Positions 35,427-43,964 of a stretch of 64,000 nucleotides of DNA are shown here, in pieces. Source of the DNA: Blastococcus sp. TF02A-26 (GTDB taxonomy: Bacteria; Actinomycetota; Actinomycetes; Mycobacteriales; Geodermatophilaceae); contig NZ_QOHG01000006.1 in NCBI RefSeq assembly GCF_003319125.1, forward strand, positions 124,001 through 188,000, written 5' to 3'. A program made the translations under genes and the position numbers. Under the pieces are notes generated by a model. It did no database searches. It was not told where the DNA came from and saw nothing but the letters and a program-made list of their open reading frames with translations. How positions within the stretch are numbered: position 1 is the first letter of the stretch; every line of letters starts with the position of its first letter.

Positions 35427-36398
35427 ATGGAGTACACCCGCCTCGGCACCACCGGTCTGCAGGTCTCGCGCATCTGTCTCGGGATGATGAGCTTCGGCGA
35501 CCCGCAGCGCGGCGCCCACCCGTGGAGCCTCCCCGAGGAGGAGAGCCGCCGGCTGATCGAGAAGGCCCTCGCCGCCGGCATCACGTTCCTCGACACCGCG
35601 AACGTCTACTCGGCCGGCTCCAGCGAGGAGATCACCGGCCGCGCGATCCGGGACTTCGCCTCCCGCGAGGACGTCGTCCTCGCGACCAAGGTGCACGGCC
35701 GGATGCGGCCGGGGCCCAACGGCGCCGGCCTGTCGCGCAAGGCGATCCTCGCCGAGCTCGACGCGTCGCTGCAGCGGCTGGGCACCGACTACGTCGACCT
35801 GTACCAGATCCACCGGTGGGATCCGCACACCCCGATCGAGGAGACCGTGGAGGCGCTGGACTCCGCGGTCCGCTCCGGGAAGGTGCGCTACCTCGGCGCC
35901 TCGTCGATGTGGGCCTGGCAGTTCGGCAAGGCGCTGCACACCGCCGGCGAGCACGGCTGGCACCGCTTCGTGTCGATGCAGGACCACTACAACCTGCTCA
36001 ACCGCGAGGAGGAGCGGGAGATGCACCCGCTCTGCGCCGACCAGGGCATCGGCGTCATCCCCTGGAGCCCGCTCGCCCGGGGCCGGCTCACCCGCGACTG
36101 GGACGAGACGACGTCCCGCTCGGAGACCGACGAGTTCGGCAAGCGCCTCTACGACGAGGCCTCCGACCGGGCCATCGTGGAGCGGGTGGCGGAGGTGGCC
36201 GCCGAGCGCGGGGTGCCGCGGGCCCAGGTCGCGCTCGCCTGGGTGCTGAGCAAGCCGGTGGTCTCCGCCCCGATCGTCGGCGTCACCAAGGACGCCCACC
36301 TCGACGACGCCGTCGCCGCGGTCGACCTGCACCTCACCGACGAGGAGATCGCCCGGCTGGAGGAGCCCTACCGCCCGCACGAGGTCGTCGGCTTCTAG
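35427..36398 (+). CDS. Aldo/keto reductase (YajO/IolS-like)
   Basis: 323 residues. MEYTRLGTTGLQVSRICLGMM and the catalytic DTANVYSAGSSEE, the lysine in VLATKVHG and the histidine in YQIHRWDP are all in place. The C-terminal APIVGVTKDAHLDDAV binds the NADP phosphate. Substrate is unknown. It is a different subfamily from the AKR at 10543. Confidence 0.9.
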   Translation: MEYTRLGTTGLQVSRICLGMMSFGDPQRGAHPWSLPEEESRRLIEKALAAGITFLDTANVYSAGSSEEITGRAIRDFASREDVVLATKVHGRMRPGPNGAGLSRKAILAELDASLQRLGTDYVDLYQIHRWDPHTPIEETVEALDSAVRSGKVRYLGASSMWAWQFGKALHTAGEHGWHRFVSMQDHYNLLNREEEREMHPLCADQGIGVIPWSPLARGRLTRDWDETTSRSETDEFGKRLYDEASDRAIVERVAEVAAERGVPRAQVALAWVLSKPVVSAPIVGVTKDAHLDDAVAAVDLHLTDEEIARLEEPYRPHEVVGF

Positions 36399-36456
36399 AA
36401 GGACCCCCTCGTCCCCCACCACTCGCAGGCTCGCGGCGGGCCCCTACGAGGGGGCC
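36398..36456 (-). repeat. Structured dispersed repeat, copy 2
   Basis: Minus-strand copy of the element at 2344-2400. On the minus strand the outer arms GGCCCCCTCGT (from 36456) and ACGAGGGGGTCC (to 36401) are long and well paired. The inner stem CCCGCCGC/GTGGTGGG uses two G.U pairs. It fills the gap between an AKR stop and the stop of the deazaflavin enzyme. Confidence 0.7.
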
Positions 36457-36465
36457 GCCGGGGGG

Positions 36466-36927
36466 CTAGGCCGGGTTGGCCGGCTCCGCGCGCTCGACGA
36501 CGAACACCGGGATGACCCGGTCGGTCTTCTGCTGGTACTCGGCGTAGGGCGGGTAGGCGGCGACCGCGCGCTCCCACCACTGCGCCTTCTCCTCGCCGGT
36601 CACCTCGCGGGCCACGCCGTCCCAGGGCTCGGGGCCGTCCTGGACCGTCACCTGGTCCGGGTACTTCCGCAGGTTGGCCACCCACGCCGGGTCGGTCGGG
36701 GCGCCGCCCTGCGACCCGACCATCGCGTACGCGCCCTCGTGCTCCACCCGCATGAGCGCCTGCTTGCGGACCTTGCCCGACCTCGCGCCCCGTGTGCTGA
36801 AGATGCAGACCGGCAGACCGGTGTCCAGCAGCGTGTTGGCCTCGCGGCCGCCGCTGGCCTCGTACTGCGCGACCTGGTCGCGGACCCACTGCTGCGGACT
36901 CGGCTCGTACTCACCCGTCAACGGCAT
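36466..36927 (-). CDS. Deazaflavin (F420)-dependent nitroreductase family protein
   Basis: 153 residues. The split beta-barrel signature FSTRGARSGKVRKQALMRVEHEGAYAMVGS with GGAPTDPAWVANLRKYP is the Ddn/Rv3547-like family, which uses F420H2 to reduce quinones or nitro compounds. It implies that the host makes coenzyme F420. A structured repeat copy lies directly beyond the stop. Confidence 0.92.
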   Translation of the reverse strand: MPLTGEYEPSPQQWVRDQVAQYEASGGREANTLLDTGLPVCIFSTRGARSGKVRKQALMRVEHEGAYAMVGSQGGAPTDPAWVANLRKYPDQVTVQDGPEPWDGVAREVTGEEKAQWWERAVAAYPPYAEYQQKTDRVIPVFVVERAEPANPA

Positions 36928-36945
36928 GACCCGAACCTAGGCCGG

Positions 36946-38199
36946 TCAGCGCCGCCCTGCTCGGGGGGACGACGGCAGCCGGTGGTCGATCGTGTGCGGG
37001 ACGAAGAAGCTCAGGTTGTCGGTCACCAGGCCGTCGCTCTCCCGGATGCCCAGGCCGGCCGGCTCGCCGTCGACCACCCACGCGCCGAGCACCGGGTGGT
37101 GCGGGCCGTCGACGCCGGCGAAGTCCGGCAGCGGCGCGAACTCCTGCACGACGAAACCCTCGGTGCCGTAGCGGCCGGGCAGCTCCTCGGTCACCTGCCC
37201 GTCGCGCACGATCGCCACGTTCGCCCCCTCGCGGCCCCACAGCGGCTTGCGCACGTAGGTCCGCCACGACGAGGGCATCTCGTCGGCGAAGTAGGCCGGC
37301 AGCAGCAGCTGGGACAGCACCGGGTCGCTGCCGAACATCTGCCACAGCACCGGCAGCAGCGCCTTGGTGCTCCACAGCATCTTGTAGGCCGGTTCCACCC
37401 ACGTGGTCCCGCCCGGCCGGGCGGCGTCGGCGAGGACGGCGGGGCCGAACTCGTCCTCGATCAGCCACTCCCAGGGGTAGAGCTTGAAGACGACGTCGAG
37501 GTGACGGCCCTGCGGGTCGTAGAACCGGGCGTCGCCGTCGTCGAGCACGATGTCCTCGACGACCAGCTCGATCGCCTCGTAGCCGGCCTGCACCACGGTG
37601 TCCATCAGGTAGGCGACGGTCATCCGGTCCTCGCCGGACTTCTCCTCGCTGGTCCACGCCAGGTGCACCCGCGGCCGGACGCCGGTGCGCCGTTCCCACC
37701 GGGTCAGGTTCCGCTGCCAGGCCGCGACGAGCTTGTCGTGCAGCGCGTTCCACTGGTCGCTGCCCTGGCCGGTGAACAGGTGCCAGTTCCACTGCGTGAC
37801 CGCGGACTCGACCAGGCCGGTGGGGGTGTCGGCGTTGAACTCGAGCAGCTTCGGCGGGCCCTCGCCGTCGTAGCGCAGGTCGAAGCGGCCGTAGACGCTG
37901 GGCGGCTCGACCTCCCAGGTGCGGCGGATCTCCGGCCGGGCGATCGGCGGGATGCCCATCCGGTCGAACAGGTCGCGCTCGATCACGTGGTCGCCGGCGG
38001 CCTCGCACATGGAGAACAGCTGCGCGACCCAGCCCTCGAGCCGCTCGACCTCGGCCATCGTGAAGTCGTAGAACGGGCCCTCGCGCCAGTAGCTGCGGAC
38101 CTCGCCGCCGGGCAGGCCGGTCCGGTTGTAGACCAGGCCCTGGGCCTCGATCTCCGCTTCCCACCCCGGCCGGACGACGCCGGCCTCGATCCGTCTCAA
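36946..38199 (-). CDS. Glutathionylspermidine synthase-like ATP-grasp ligase (YgiC/YjfC type)
   Basis: 417 residues from TTG 38199, chosen because it overlaps the upstream stop by 4 bp (TTGA) and gives the usual N-terminus RRIEAGVVRPGWEAEIEAQG. The ATP-grasp domain shows LLEFNADTPTGLVE, YKMLWSTKALLPVLW, YVRKPLWGREGANV and a final LGAWVVDGEPAGLGIRES. The family amidates spermidine with glutathione in full-length Gss. Stand-alone YgiC-type enzymes have an unknown substrate. Mycothiol-using actinobacteria lack glutathione, so another peptide or thiol is likely. Confidence 0.87.
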   Translation of the reverse strand: MRRIEAGVVRPGWEAEIEAQGLVYNRTGLPGGEVRSYWREGPFYDFTMAEVERLEGWVAQLFSMCEAAGDHVIERDLFDRMGIPPIARPEIRRTWEVEPPSVYGRFDLRYDGEGPPKLLEFNADTPTGLVESAVTQWNWHLFTGQGSDQWNALHDKLVAAWQRNLTRWERRTGVRPRVHLAWTSEEKSGEDRMTVAYLMDTVVQAGYEAIELVVEDIVLDDGDARFYDPQGRHLDVVFKLYPWEWLIEDEFGPAVLADAARPGGTTWVEPAYKMLWSTKALLPVLWQMFGSDPVLSQLLLPAYFADEMPSSWRTYVRKPLWGREGANVAIVRDGQVTEELPGRYGTEGFVVQEFAPLPDFAGVDGPHHPVLGAWVVDGEPAGLGIRESDGLVTDNLSFFVPHTIDHRLPSSPRAGRR

Positions 38200-38594
38200 C
38201 TGCCGGCGCCGGTGCCCACGCGCCCGCCGGTGCCCGACCCGATGCCACCGCTCACCCGCGTCCCGCCGGTGACCTTCCCCGACGCCGGGAGGCCGGCGTT
38301 GCGCCGGGCCGTCGAGTCGCGGGGGTCGATGCGGGTGCCGCCGCTGGGCAGCACCGTCCCCGGCGACAGGCCGCGGCCGAAGGCGCCGACGTAGAGGAAG
38401 AACAGCCCCCCGCCACCGCCGGAGTAGCCGTCGTCGCAGTAGTCGTCGTCGACGATCTCGCCGTCCTCGTTGGTGCAGTAGGCGACCTGCTCGTCCTCGT
38501 CGTCCTCCGTACCGCAGCCGGCGAGGAAACCGGTCGCCGCGGTCGCCAGCACCGTCGTCGTCAGGGCGCTCTTGACGCGGTTGGACACCGCCAC
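38196..38594 (-). CDS. Small lipoprotein, YgiB-like partner
   Basis: 132 residues from ATG 38594. A signal peptide ends in the lipobox LAGC (C27), then an acidic DDEDEQVAYCTNEDGEIVDD segment and a long Gly/Thr/Ser-rich tail. The ygiB-ygiC gene pair of enterobacteria has the same order: a lipoprotein with a CTNE/D-like motif followed by the ATP-grasp enzyme. Here they overlap by 4 bp, so they are likely functional partners. Homology to YgiB is suggested by context and short motifs only. Confidence 0.65.
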   Translation of the reverse strand: MAVSNRVKSALTTTVLATAATGFLAGCGTEDDEDEQVAYCTNEDGEIVDDDYCDDGYSGGGGGLFFLYVGAFGRGLSPGTVLPSGGTRIDPRDSTARRNAGLPASGKVTGGTRVSGGIGSGTGGRVGTGAGS

Positions 38595-38721
38595 GGACCC
38601 TCCCCGGCTCGTCGAGATGCCCTGACCCTAGATCCCGGCGGACGGACGGCCACCGGGGGCGGGCGCGGGGATCCGGCGCTAGCGTCCGGGAGGAGCGCCG
38701 CTGCACACCCGGAGGCCCCGC

Positions 38722-39570
38722 ATGACCGACAAGCAGCCCGCCGAGATCGCCCAGGTGGCGGCCGAGACCGGCGCCAAGAAGGTGCACCGGACGTGGGACC
38801 GCGTCCTGGTCAGCGCCTTCCTCGCCGGCGCCTACATCTCCTTCGGCGCGATGGTGGCCATCACCGTCTCCTCCGGGCTCGACCCCGAGACCTGGGGGAC
38901 GCTGCCCACCCTGTGGACCGGCGCCGCCTTCACCCTCGGCCTGGTGCTCGTGCTCATCGCGGGCTCGGACCTGGCGACCGGCAACATGATGCTGGTCCCG
39001 CTCGGGGCGATGCAGGGCCGGATCACCGTCGGCGACGTCGCCCGCAACCTCACCCTGGTGCTGCTGGGCAACCTGCTCGGTGCGCTGTTCGTCGCCTACT
39101 TCCTCGCCGTCTCCACCGGGGTCATCGGTGACGCCGACAGCAGCGGGTCGGCCGGGCTGACCTTCGAGCGGCTGACCCAGATCGCCGAGGGCAAGACCTC
39201 CGGGCACACCGCCTGGGAGATCTTCCTCCGCGGCGTCGGCTGCAACTGGCTGGTCTGCCTGGCGGTGTGGATGTCGCTGTCGGCCGCGAGCATCTCGGGC
39301 AAGATCCTGGCGATCTTCTTCCCGATCATGGCGTTCGTCGCGATGGGCTTCGACCACGTCGTCGCCAACATGTTCTTCCTGCCGGCGGCGATCTTCGCCG
39401 GCGTGCCCGACGTCGGCTGGGGCGACACGCTCCTCAACTGGCTGCTCGCCGGGGCGGGCAACCTGGTGGGCGCCGTCGTCTTCGTGGCGACGTCGTACTG
39501 GTACCTGTTCCTCCGCGACCAGCCGGCCACCGCACCCGCGCACGGCGGCGAGGCCCCCGAGCGCGCATGA
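38722..39570 (+). CDS. Formate/nitrite transporter (FNT) family channel
   Basis: 282 residues with six or seven helices. AYISFGAMVAITVSSGL, the NLLGALFVAY helix and the central GVGCNWLVCLAVWMS with DHVVANMFFLPAA match the FocA/NirC pentameric channel family. It passes formate, nitrite or hydrosulfide. No metabolic gene beside it shows which. Confidence 0.9.
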   Translation: MTDKQPAEIAQVAAETGAKKVHRTWDRVLVSAFLAGAYISFGAMVAITVSSGLDPETWGTLPTLWTGAAFTLGLVLVLIAGSDLATGNMMLVPLGAMQGRITVGDVARNLTLVLLGNLLGALFVAYFLAVSTGVIGDADSSGSAGLTFERLTQIAEGKTSGHTAWEIFLRGVGCNWLVCLAVWMSLSAASISGKILAIFFPIMAFVAMGFDHVVANMFFLPAAIFAGVPDVGWGDTLLNWLLAGAGNLVGAVVFVATSYWYLFLRDQPATAPAHGGEAPERA

Positions 39571-39643
39571 CCCGGGCCCGGTCGGGGCAGCCCTCCGGCC
39601 GGTGCCGCCCCGGGTGCCACGGAGCGCAGGAGGACGGCCGGCG

Positions 39644-40561
39644 ATGAGGTACCGCGAGTCGGGACGGCTGGACACCTCCGGCGTGCAGGACCGCCGCCGC
39701 GGCGGTGGCGGGCGCGGACTGGCCGTCGGGGGCGGCGGGCTCGGCCTGGTCGGCGTCCTGGTGCTCGTGCTGTTCCAGGTGCTCGGCGGCGGGGGCGGGG
39801 GCGGCCCCGTCGCCGGAGCCCTGGGTGGGCAGCTCGGCTCCCTCGGCCAGGGCGAGACCGCCGACAACACCCAGCTCGAGCAGCAGTGCCAGACCGGGCA
39901 GGACGCCAACGAGTCGGTCGACTGCGCCGTCGTCGCCGACATCGAGTCGATCCAGGACTACTGGACCGGCGTCCTCGGCGACCGGTACTCCCCCACCGAC
40001 ACGGTGTTCTTCTCCGGCTCGGTGCAGACCTCGTGCGGCGGGGCCACCAGCGGCTCCGGGCCCTTCTACTGCCCGGCCGACCGGCTCGTGTACATCGACC
40101 TCTCCTTCTTCGAGACCCTCCAGGAGCAGTTCGGCGCCGCGGGTGGCCTGTTCGTGAACGCCTACGTGCTGGCCCACGAGTACGGCCACCACGTGCAGAA
40201 CCTGCTCGGCATCAACCAGCAGGTGGACCCCGGCGAGACCGGTCCGGAGAGCGGCACGGTGCGCCTCGAGCTGCAGGCGGACTGCTTCGCCGGGACGTGG
40301 GCGAACCACGCCGAGACGGTGCCGGACGAGTCCGGCGAGCCGCTGATCGCGGAGATCAGCCAGGACGACATCGACCGGGCCCTGGACGCCGCCGGCCGGA
40401 TCGGCGACGACTTCATCCAGCGCGAGCTCGGCGGCGGGACGGTCGACCAGGACGCCTTCACGCACGGCTCCTCGGAGCAGCGCCAGCGGTGGTTCACCAC
40501 GGGCTACGAGACCGGCGACCCCGCGCAGTGCGACACCTTCGCCACCGACGACCTCGGTTGA
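39644..40561 (+). CDS. Neutral zinc metallopeptidase, YpfJ family, membrane anchored
   Basis: 305 residues from ATG 39644. The N-terminus RYRESGRLDTSGVQDRRR is the family marker, followed by one Gly-rich membrane helix. Outside, HEYGHHVQ gives the zinc site, with a later LELQADCFAGTWA supplying the third ligand. Family function in vivo is not established. A perfect 20-bp hairpin starts directly after the stop. Confidence 0.92.
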   Translation: MRYRESGRLDTSGVQDRRRGGGGRGLAVGGGGLGLVGVLVLVLFQVLGGGGGGGPVAGALGGQLGSLGQGETADNTQLEQQCQTGQDANESVDCAVVADIESIQDYWTGVLGDRYSPTDTVFFSGSVQTSCGGATSGSGPFYCPADRLVYIDLSFFETLQEQFGAAGGLFVNAYVLAHEYGHHVQNLLGINQQVDPGETGPESGTVRLELQADCFAGTWANHAETVPDESGEPLIAEISQDDIDRALDAAGRIGDDFIQRELGGGTVDQDAFTHGSSEQRQRWFTTGYETGDPAQCDTFATDDLG

Positions 40562-40606
40562 AGCGGAGTCGCTGGGTGACGCTTTCCGTCACCCAGCGAC
40601 TCCGCT
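40562..40606. terminator. Very strong terminator after the metallopeptidase
   Basis: A perfect 20-bp inverted repeat: 40562-40581 and 40587-40606 around the loop CTTTC. It starts one base after the stop codon. Confidence 0.9.
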
Positions 40607-40633
40607 CACGAGGGCGCGCATGAAGATGACGGC

Positions 40634-41422
40634 GTGGCGGAGCACCTGACGTTGACCCCCGACGGCCTCGGACCGGGCGTCGCCGTCCTCACCATCGACC
40701 GGCCGGCCAAGCGGAACGCACTCACCGCCGGCATGTGGCGGGACCTGCCCGGAGTGCTCGCCGGGCCCGCGGCCGACCCCGCCGTCCGGGTGCTGGTGGT
40801 GACCGGCGCGGGCAGCAGCTTCTGCGCCGGCGCCGACATCGCCGACCTGCTCGGCGGGCCGGACGCCGCGGACCCGATGGCCGCGCTGCGCCGGGACAAC
40901 CTGGCCGCCCAGGCGGCCCTGCGGGAGTTCCCCAAGCCCACGGTCGCGATGATCCGCGGCCACTGCATCGGCGGCGGCGTCGAGCTGGCCACCTGCTGCG
41001 ACCTGCGCTTCAGCGACGAGACCGGCGTCTTCGGCGTGACGCCGGCGAAGGTGGGCATCGTCTACACGCCCGAGTCGACCAAGACCCTGCTCGACCTGGT
41101 CGGCCCCGGGCTCACCCGGTTCCTGCTGTTCAGCGGCGAGCTCGTGGACGCGCCGACCGCCCTGCGCACCGGCCTGGTCGACCGGCTGCTGCCCCCGGAG
41201 GAGCTGGAGGACGAGGTGCGCCGCTTCGCCGGCGTGCTCGCGTCGCGGTCGGCGCTGACCCAGCGGTCGACCAAGGAGGTCGTCACCGCGCTGCTCGGCG
41301 GCGGGGACGGCCGGCCCGAGGTCGCCCGCTGGTACCGCGAGACGATCGCGGCCGGCGAGCTGGCCGAGGGGGTGGCGGCGTTCGGCGAGCGCCGCTCCCC
41401 CGACTTCCCCTGGCGCGGCTAG
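40634..41422 (+). CDS. Enoyl-CoA hydratase/isomerase family protein
   Basis: 262 residues from GTG 40634. Crotonase landmarks are present: TIDRPAKRNALTAGM, the oxyanion-hole AGADIADLL and the GHCIGGGVELATCCDLR loop. One expected catalytic glutamate position reads as VYTPESTK, so hydratase or isomerase is uncertain. Its stop overlaps the stop end of the convergent reductase gene. Confidence 0.88.
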   Translation: MAEHLTLTPDGLGPGVAVLTIDRPAKRNALTAGMWRDLPGVLAGPAADPAVRVLVVTGAGSSFCAGADIADLLGGPDAADPMAALRRDNLAAQAALREFPKPTVAMIRGHCIGGGVELATCCDLRFSDETGVFGVTPAKVGIVYTPESTKTLLDLVGPGLTRFLLFSGELVDAPTALRTGLVDRLLPPEELEDEVRRFAGVLASRSALTQRSTKEVVTALLGGGDGRPEVARWYRETIAAGELAEGVAAFGERRSPDFPWRG

Positions 41423-42260
41423 ACCGCCAGCGTCTGCTCCTCGGCCTCGACGGCGGCGTTCCACTCCGGCTTCTCGGCCTGCCAGCGGTCCTCGGTGCGG
41501 CCGATCCGCCAGTAGCCGGAGACCGACAGGCGCTCCCGCGGGACGTCGAGCTGGCCGCGCAGCCACCGCCGCAGCTCGCGGACCGCACCGGCTTCGCCGT
41601 GCACGAACGCGTGGACGGAGCCCTCCGGCAGCGGCGCGGCGAGGACGGCGGCCACGAGCGCGGTCCCGGCACCCGGTCCCCCCTGTGCACCCAGGTGAGC
41701 TCCACGCCGTCGGGCAGCGGGAGCTGCTGCTCCTCGGTGTCGTCGGCGACCTCGACGAAGGCCAGCACCCGGGCGCCGGCCGGCAGCTGCTCGATCGTGG
41801 CGGCGATCGAGGGGAGCGTCGTCTCGTCCCCCACCAGCAGGTGCCAGTCGGCGTCCGGGTCGGGGGTGTACGCGCCACCGGGGCCGAGCAGCACCACCGC
41901 GTCGCCGGGCTGCGCGGCGGCCGCCCAGGGACCGGCCAGCCCCTCGTCCCCGTGGGTGACGACGTCGAGGGTCAGCTCACCGGCGGCCGCGTCCCACCGC
42001 CGCACCGAGTAGGTGCGGGTGCACGGCCAGAACTCCCGCGGCTGCTCGGCCTCGACCGTCTCCGGGTCGAAGGGGGCCGCGTACGGCGCACCGCGCGGCG
42101 GGAGCACCAGCTTCACGTAGGAGTCGGTGTGCACGGGTGCGAAACCGTCGAGTCCGGGGCCGCCCAGGACGAGGCGCACGAGGTGCGGGGTGACCCACTC
42201 GCTGCGGACGACGACGGCCTGTCGGGCGGAGCGCCGGCGGCGCGGGGCAGGGGCGGCCAT
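41419..42260 (-). pseudogene. Siderophore-interacting flavin reductase (SIP/ViuB), frameshifted
   Basis: From ATG 42260 an FAD-binding-9 domain reads well (SARQAVVVRSEWVTPHLVRLVL, the CTRTYSVRRWD flavin motif, LVGDETTLPSIAATIEQL) up to ELTWVHRGDR. The C-terminal half (SVHAFVHGEAGAVRELRRWL ... YWRIGRTEDRWQAEKPEWN) continues in another frame to 41419. One extra G in the run opposite C6 at 41678-41683 would restore VHRGGPGAGTALVAAVL. SIP proteins reduce ferric siderophores to release iron. Real frameshift or sequencing error cannot be told here. An IdeR-like box precedes it. Confidence 0.8.
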
Positions 42261-42278
42261 GACGGGCTCCAGACGACG

Positions 42279-42298
42279 AAGGGAAGCCTCACCTTACT
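42279..42298 (-). promoter_or_regulatory. IdeR/DtxR-like iron box
   Basis: On the minus strand GTAAGGTGAGGCTTCCC, 19 bp before the reductase start, resembles the actinobacterial iron box TTAGGTTAGGCTCACCTAA in its left half and centre. Iron control of a SIP reductase is common in the phylum. Confidence 0.55.
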
Positions 42299-42327
42299 CC
42301 CGTGCCGACGTCCGGTTCGACCTCGTC

Positions 42328-42352
42328 GTTTCGTCCGCGATCACACGGGTAC
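42328..42352 (+). promoter_or_regulatory. Possible SigF/SigB-type stress promoter
   Basis: GTTT (42328-42331), 15 bases, then GGGTAC (42347-42352) fits the GTTT-N15-17-GGGTAT consensus of actinobacterial stress sigma factors. The next plus-strand gene starts 226 bp downstream. The rest of the gap 42299-42577 shows no credible gene. Confidence 0.35.
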
Positions 42353-42577
42353 CGCTTGATCCGCAGGCCGGTGGCCCACTCAGACACGGTGGGACGACCC
42401 GGCCGGCGCCCACCGCGGGGTCGCCGGCCGCCTTCCCACAACGCTCCCGAGGTCGCTCCCGCGACCGGTGGAGCCGTGTCCACTGGGCCCGCACGGACGC
42501 GGCCCGGTCGCGCCCCGAACAGGGGCACTCACCGGTGCACGCACGCCCCGACCACGTCATTCGCCTGAGGAGGACCG

Positions 42578-43384
42578 ATGACCCACTCCATCGACACCCC
42601 GTTCCCGCCGCCCCCCGCCACCAGCGCGGGCGCGACCAGCCCCTCGACCGGCGAGTCCACGTCGAAGGCCGACGTCGCCAAGGACGAGGCCCGCAACGTC
42701 GGGCAGACCGCCGCGCAGGGCGCGAGCCAGGTCGCCTCGACCGCCGCCGACCAGGCCAAGGAGGTCGTGCAGGAGACCAAGGCCCAGGCCCAGGACGTCA
42801 TCGCCCAGGGCCGCGACCAGCTGCGCCAGCAGGTCGTGAGCCAGCAGCAGAAGGCCGGTCAGGGCCTCGCGGGTCTCGCCGACGCCCTCCGCGGCATGGC
42901 CGACGGCAACGCCCCGGCTCCCGGCCCCGCCGCCGACCTGGTCAAGCAGGGTGCGAGCAGCCTCCAGCAGTTCGCCGACGCCCTGCAGAACCGCGAGCCC
43001 GCGGACCTGCTCGAGGAGATCCGCTCCTTCGCCCGGCGCAAGCCCGGCACCTTCCTGCTCGGCGCCGCGCTCGCCGGTGTCGTCGCCGGTCGGCTGACCA
43101 GCGGCGTCAAGGCCGCGCACTCCGACACGAGCACCAGCTCGTCCGGGACCACCGGCACGTACCGCACGCCCGCCAACTACGTCGACCCCGCCCCGGCCTA
43201 CTCCGGCTACGGCGAGACCGGCGTCTACAGCGAGGCCACCACCGGCTACGGCACCGCGACCACCGGTGGCGCCCCGGTCCCGCCGCCGCCGTACGGCACC
43301 GTCCCGCCCGCCGGCAGCGTCGTCCCCCCGACGACCCCCGCCGGCTGGGACGACCCGGCCCGTCGCCCCGGCGGGGTGGTCTGA
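42578..43384 (+). CDS. Ala/Gln-rich amphipathic helical protein, LEA-like
   Basis: 268 residues with a GAGGAGG site. Residues about 25-100 are low-complexity amphipathic helix with 11-residue-like periodicity (DEARNVGQTAAQGASQVAST, DQAKEVVQETKAQAQDV), as in LEA and apolipoprotein-like proteins. One hydrophobic helix follows (GTFLLGAALAGVVAGRL), then a Tyr/Gly/Pro/Thr-rich tail. It leads an operon with holin-X and DUF3618 proteins. A role in envelope or desiccation stress is inference. Confidence 0.75.
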   Translation: MTHSIDTPFPPPPATSAGATSPSTGESTSKADVAKDEARNVGQTAAQGASQVASTAADQAKEVVQETKAQAQDVIAQGRDQLRQQVVSQQQKAGQGLAGLADALRGMADGNAPAPGPAADLVKQGASSLQQFADALQNREPADLLEEIRSFARRKPGTFLLGAALAGVVAGRLTSGVKAAHSDTSTSSSGTTGTYRTPANYVDPAPAYSGYGETGVYSEATTGYGTATTGGAPVPPPPYGTVPPAGSVVPPTTPAGWDDPARRPGGVV

Positions 43385-43387
43385 GCC

Positions 43388-43924
43388 ATGACCACCCCCT
43401 ACTCCGGTGCCACCCCGGTCGGCACCCAGTCCGGGTACGGCGAGCCGCAGGCGAACTACGCCGTCACCCCTGACCAGTACGGCGCCCACTCCGGCGCCGG
43501 GGTCTCGGGCGACATGGGCACGCCGACCACCGCACAGGGCCGCCCCGACGTCGAGGGCACCTCGGTCGGGCAGCTGATGGGCGAGGTCGCGAAGGACCTC
43601 TCCACCCTGATGCGCCAGGAGCTCGAGCTGGCCAAGGCCGAGGTCAAGGCCGAGGCGACCAAGGCCGGCAAGGGTGCCGGGCTCATGGGCGCCGCCGGCT
43701 TCGCCGGCTACATGGTGCTGCTGTTCCTCTCCATCGCCCTGTGGTGGGCGCTGGAGAACCTCATGGACGCCGGCCTGGCCGCCCTCATCGTGGCGATCCT
43801 CTGGGGCGTCGTCGGGGCCGTCGCGTTCGTGATGGGCCGGAACCAGCTCAAGAAGGTCAACCCGAAGCCGGAGCGCACCGTGGACACCCTGTCCCAGGTG
43901 CCCGGCGCCCTGAAGCCCCACTGA
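43388..43924 (+). CDS. Phage holin family protein (actinobacterial holin-X)
   Basis: 178 residues, 3 bp after the previous gene. A Gly/Tyr/Gln-rich N-terminus precedes the holin-X core: SVGQLMGEVAKDLSTLMRQE, ELAKAEVKAEATKAGKGAGL and two helices (AGYMVLLFLSIALWWALENL; LAALIVAILWGVVGAVAFVM). Despite the name these proteins are chromosomal envelope proteins, not lysis holins. Confidence 0.9.
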   Translation: MTTPYSGATPVGTQSGYGEPQANYAVTPDQYGAHSGAGVSGDMGTPTTAQGRPDVEGTSVGQLMGEVAKDLSTLMRQELELAKAEVKAEATKAGKGAGLMGAAGFAGYMVLLFLSIALWWALENLMDAGLAALIVAILWGVVGAVAFVMGRNQLKKVNPKPERTVDTLSQVPGALKPH

Positions 43925-43964
43925 CCAGCGGCCCCCGGCCCCCACACACCTGGAGAGACCAGAG

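Noticed and set aside
40562-40606. Perfect 20-bp inverted repeat as a possible mobile-element end
   Set aside because: No target duplication or second copy. Position directly after a stop codon fits a terminator.
43388-43924. Prophage signal from a holin gene
   Set aside because: Holin-X proteins of this type are chromosomal in actinobacteria and always near DUF3618 genes. No other phage gene is present.
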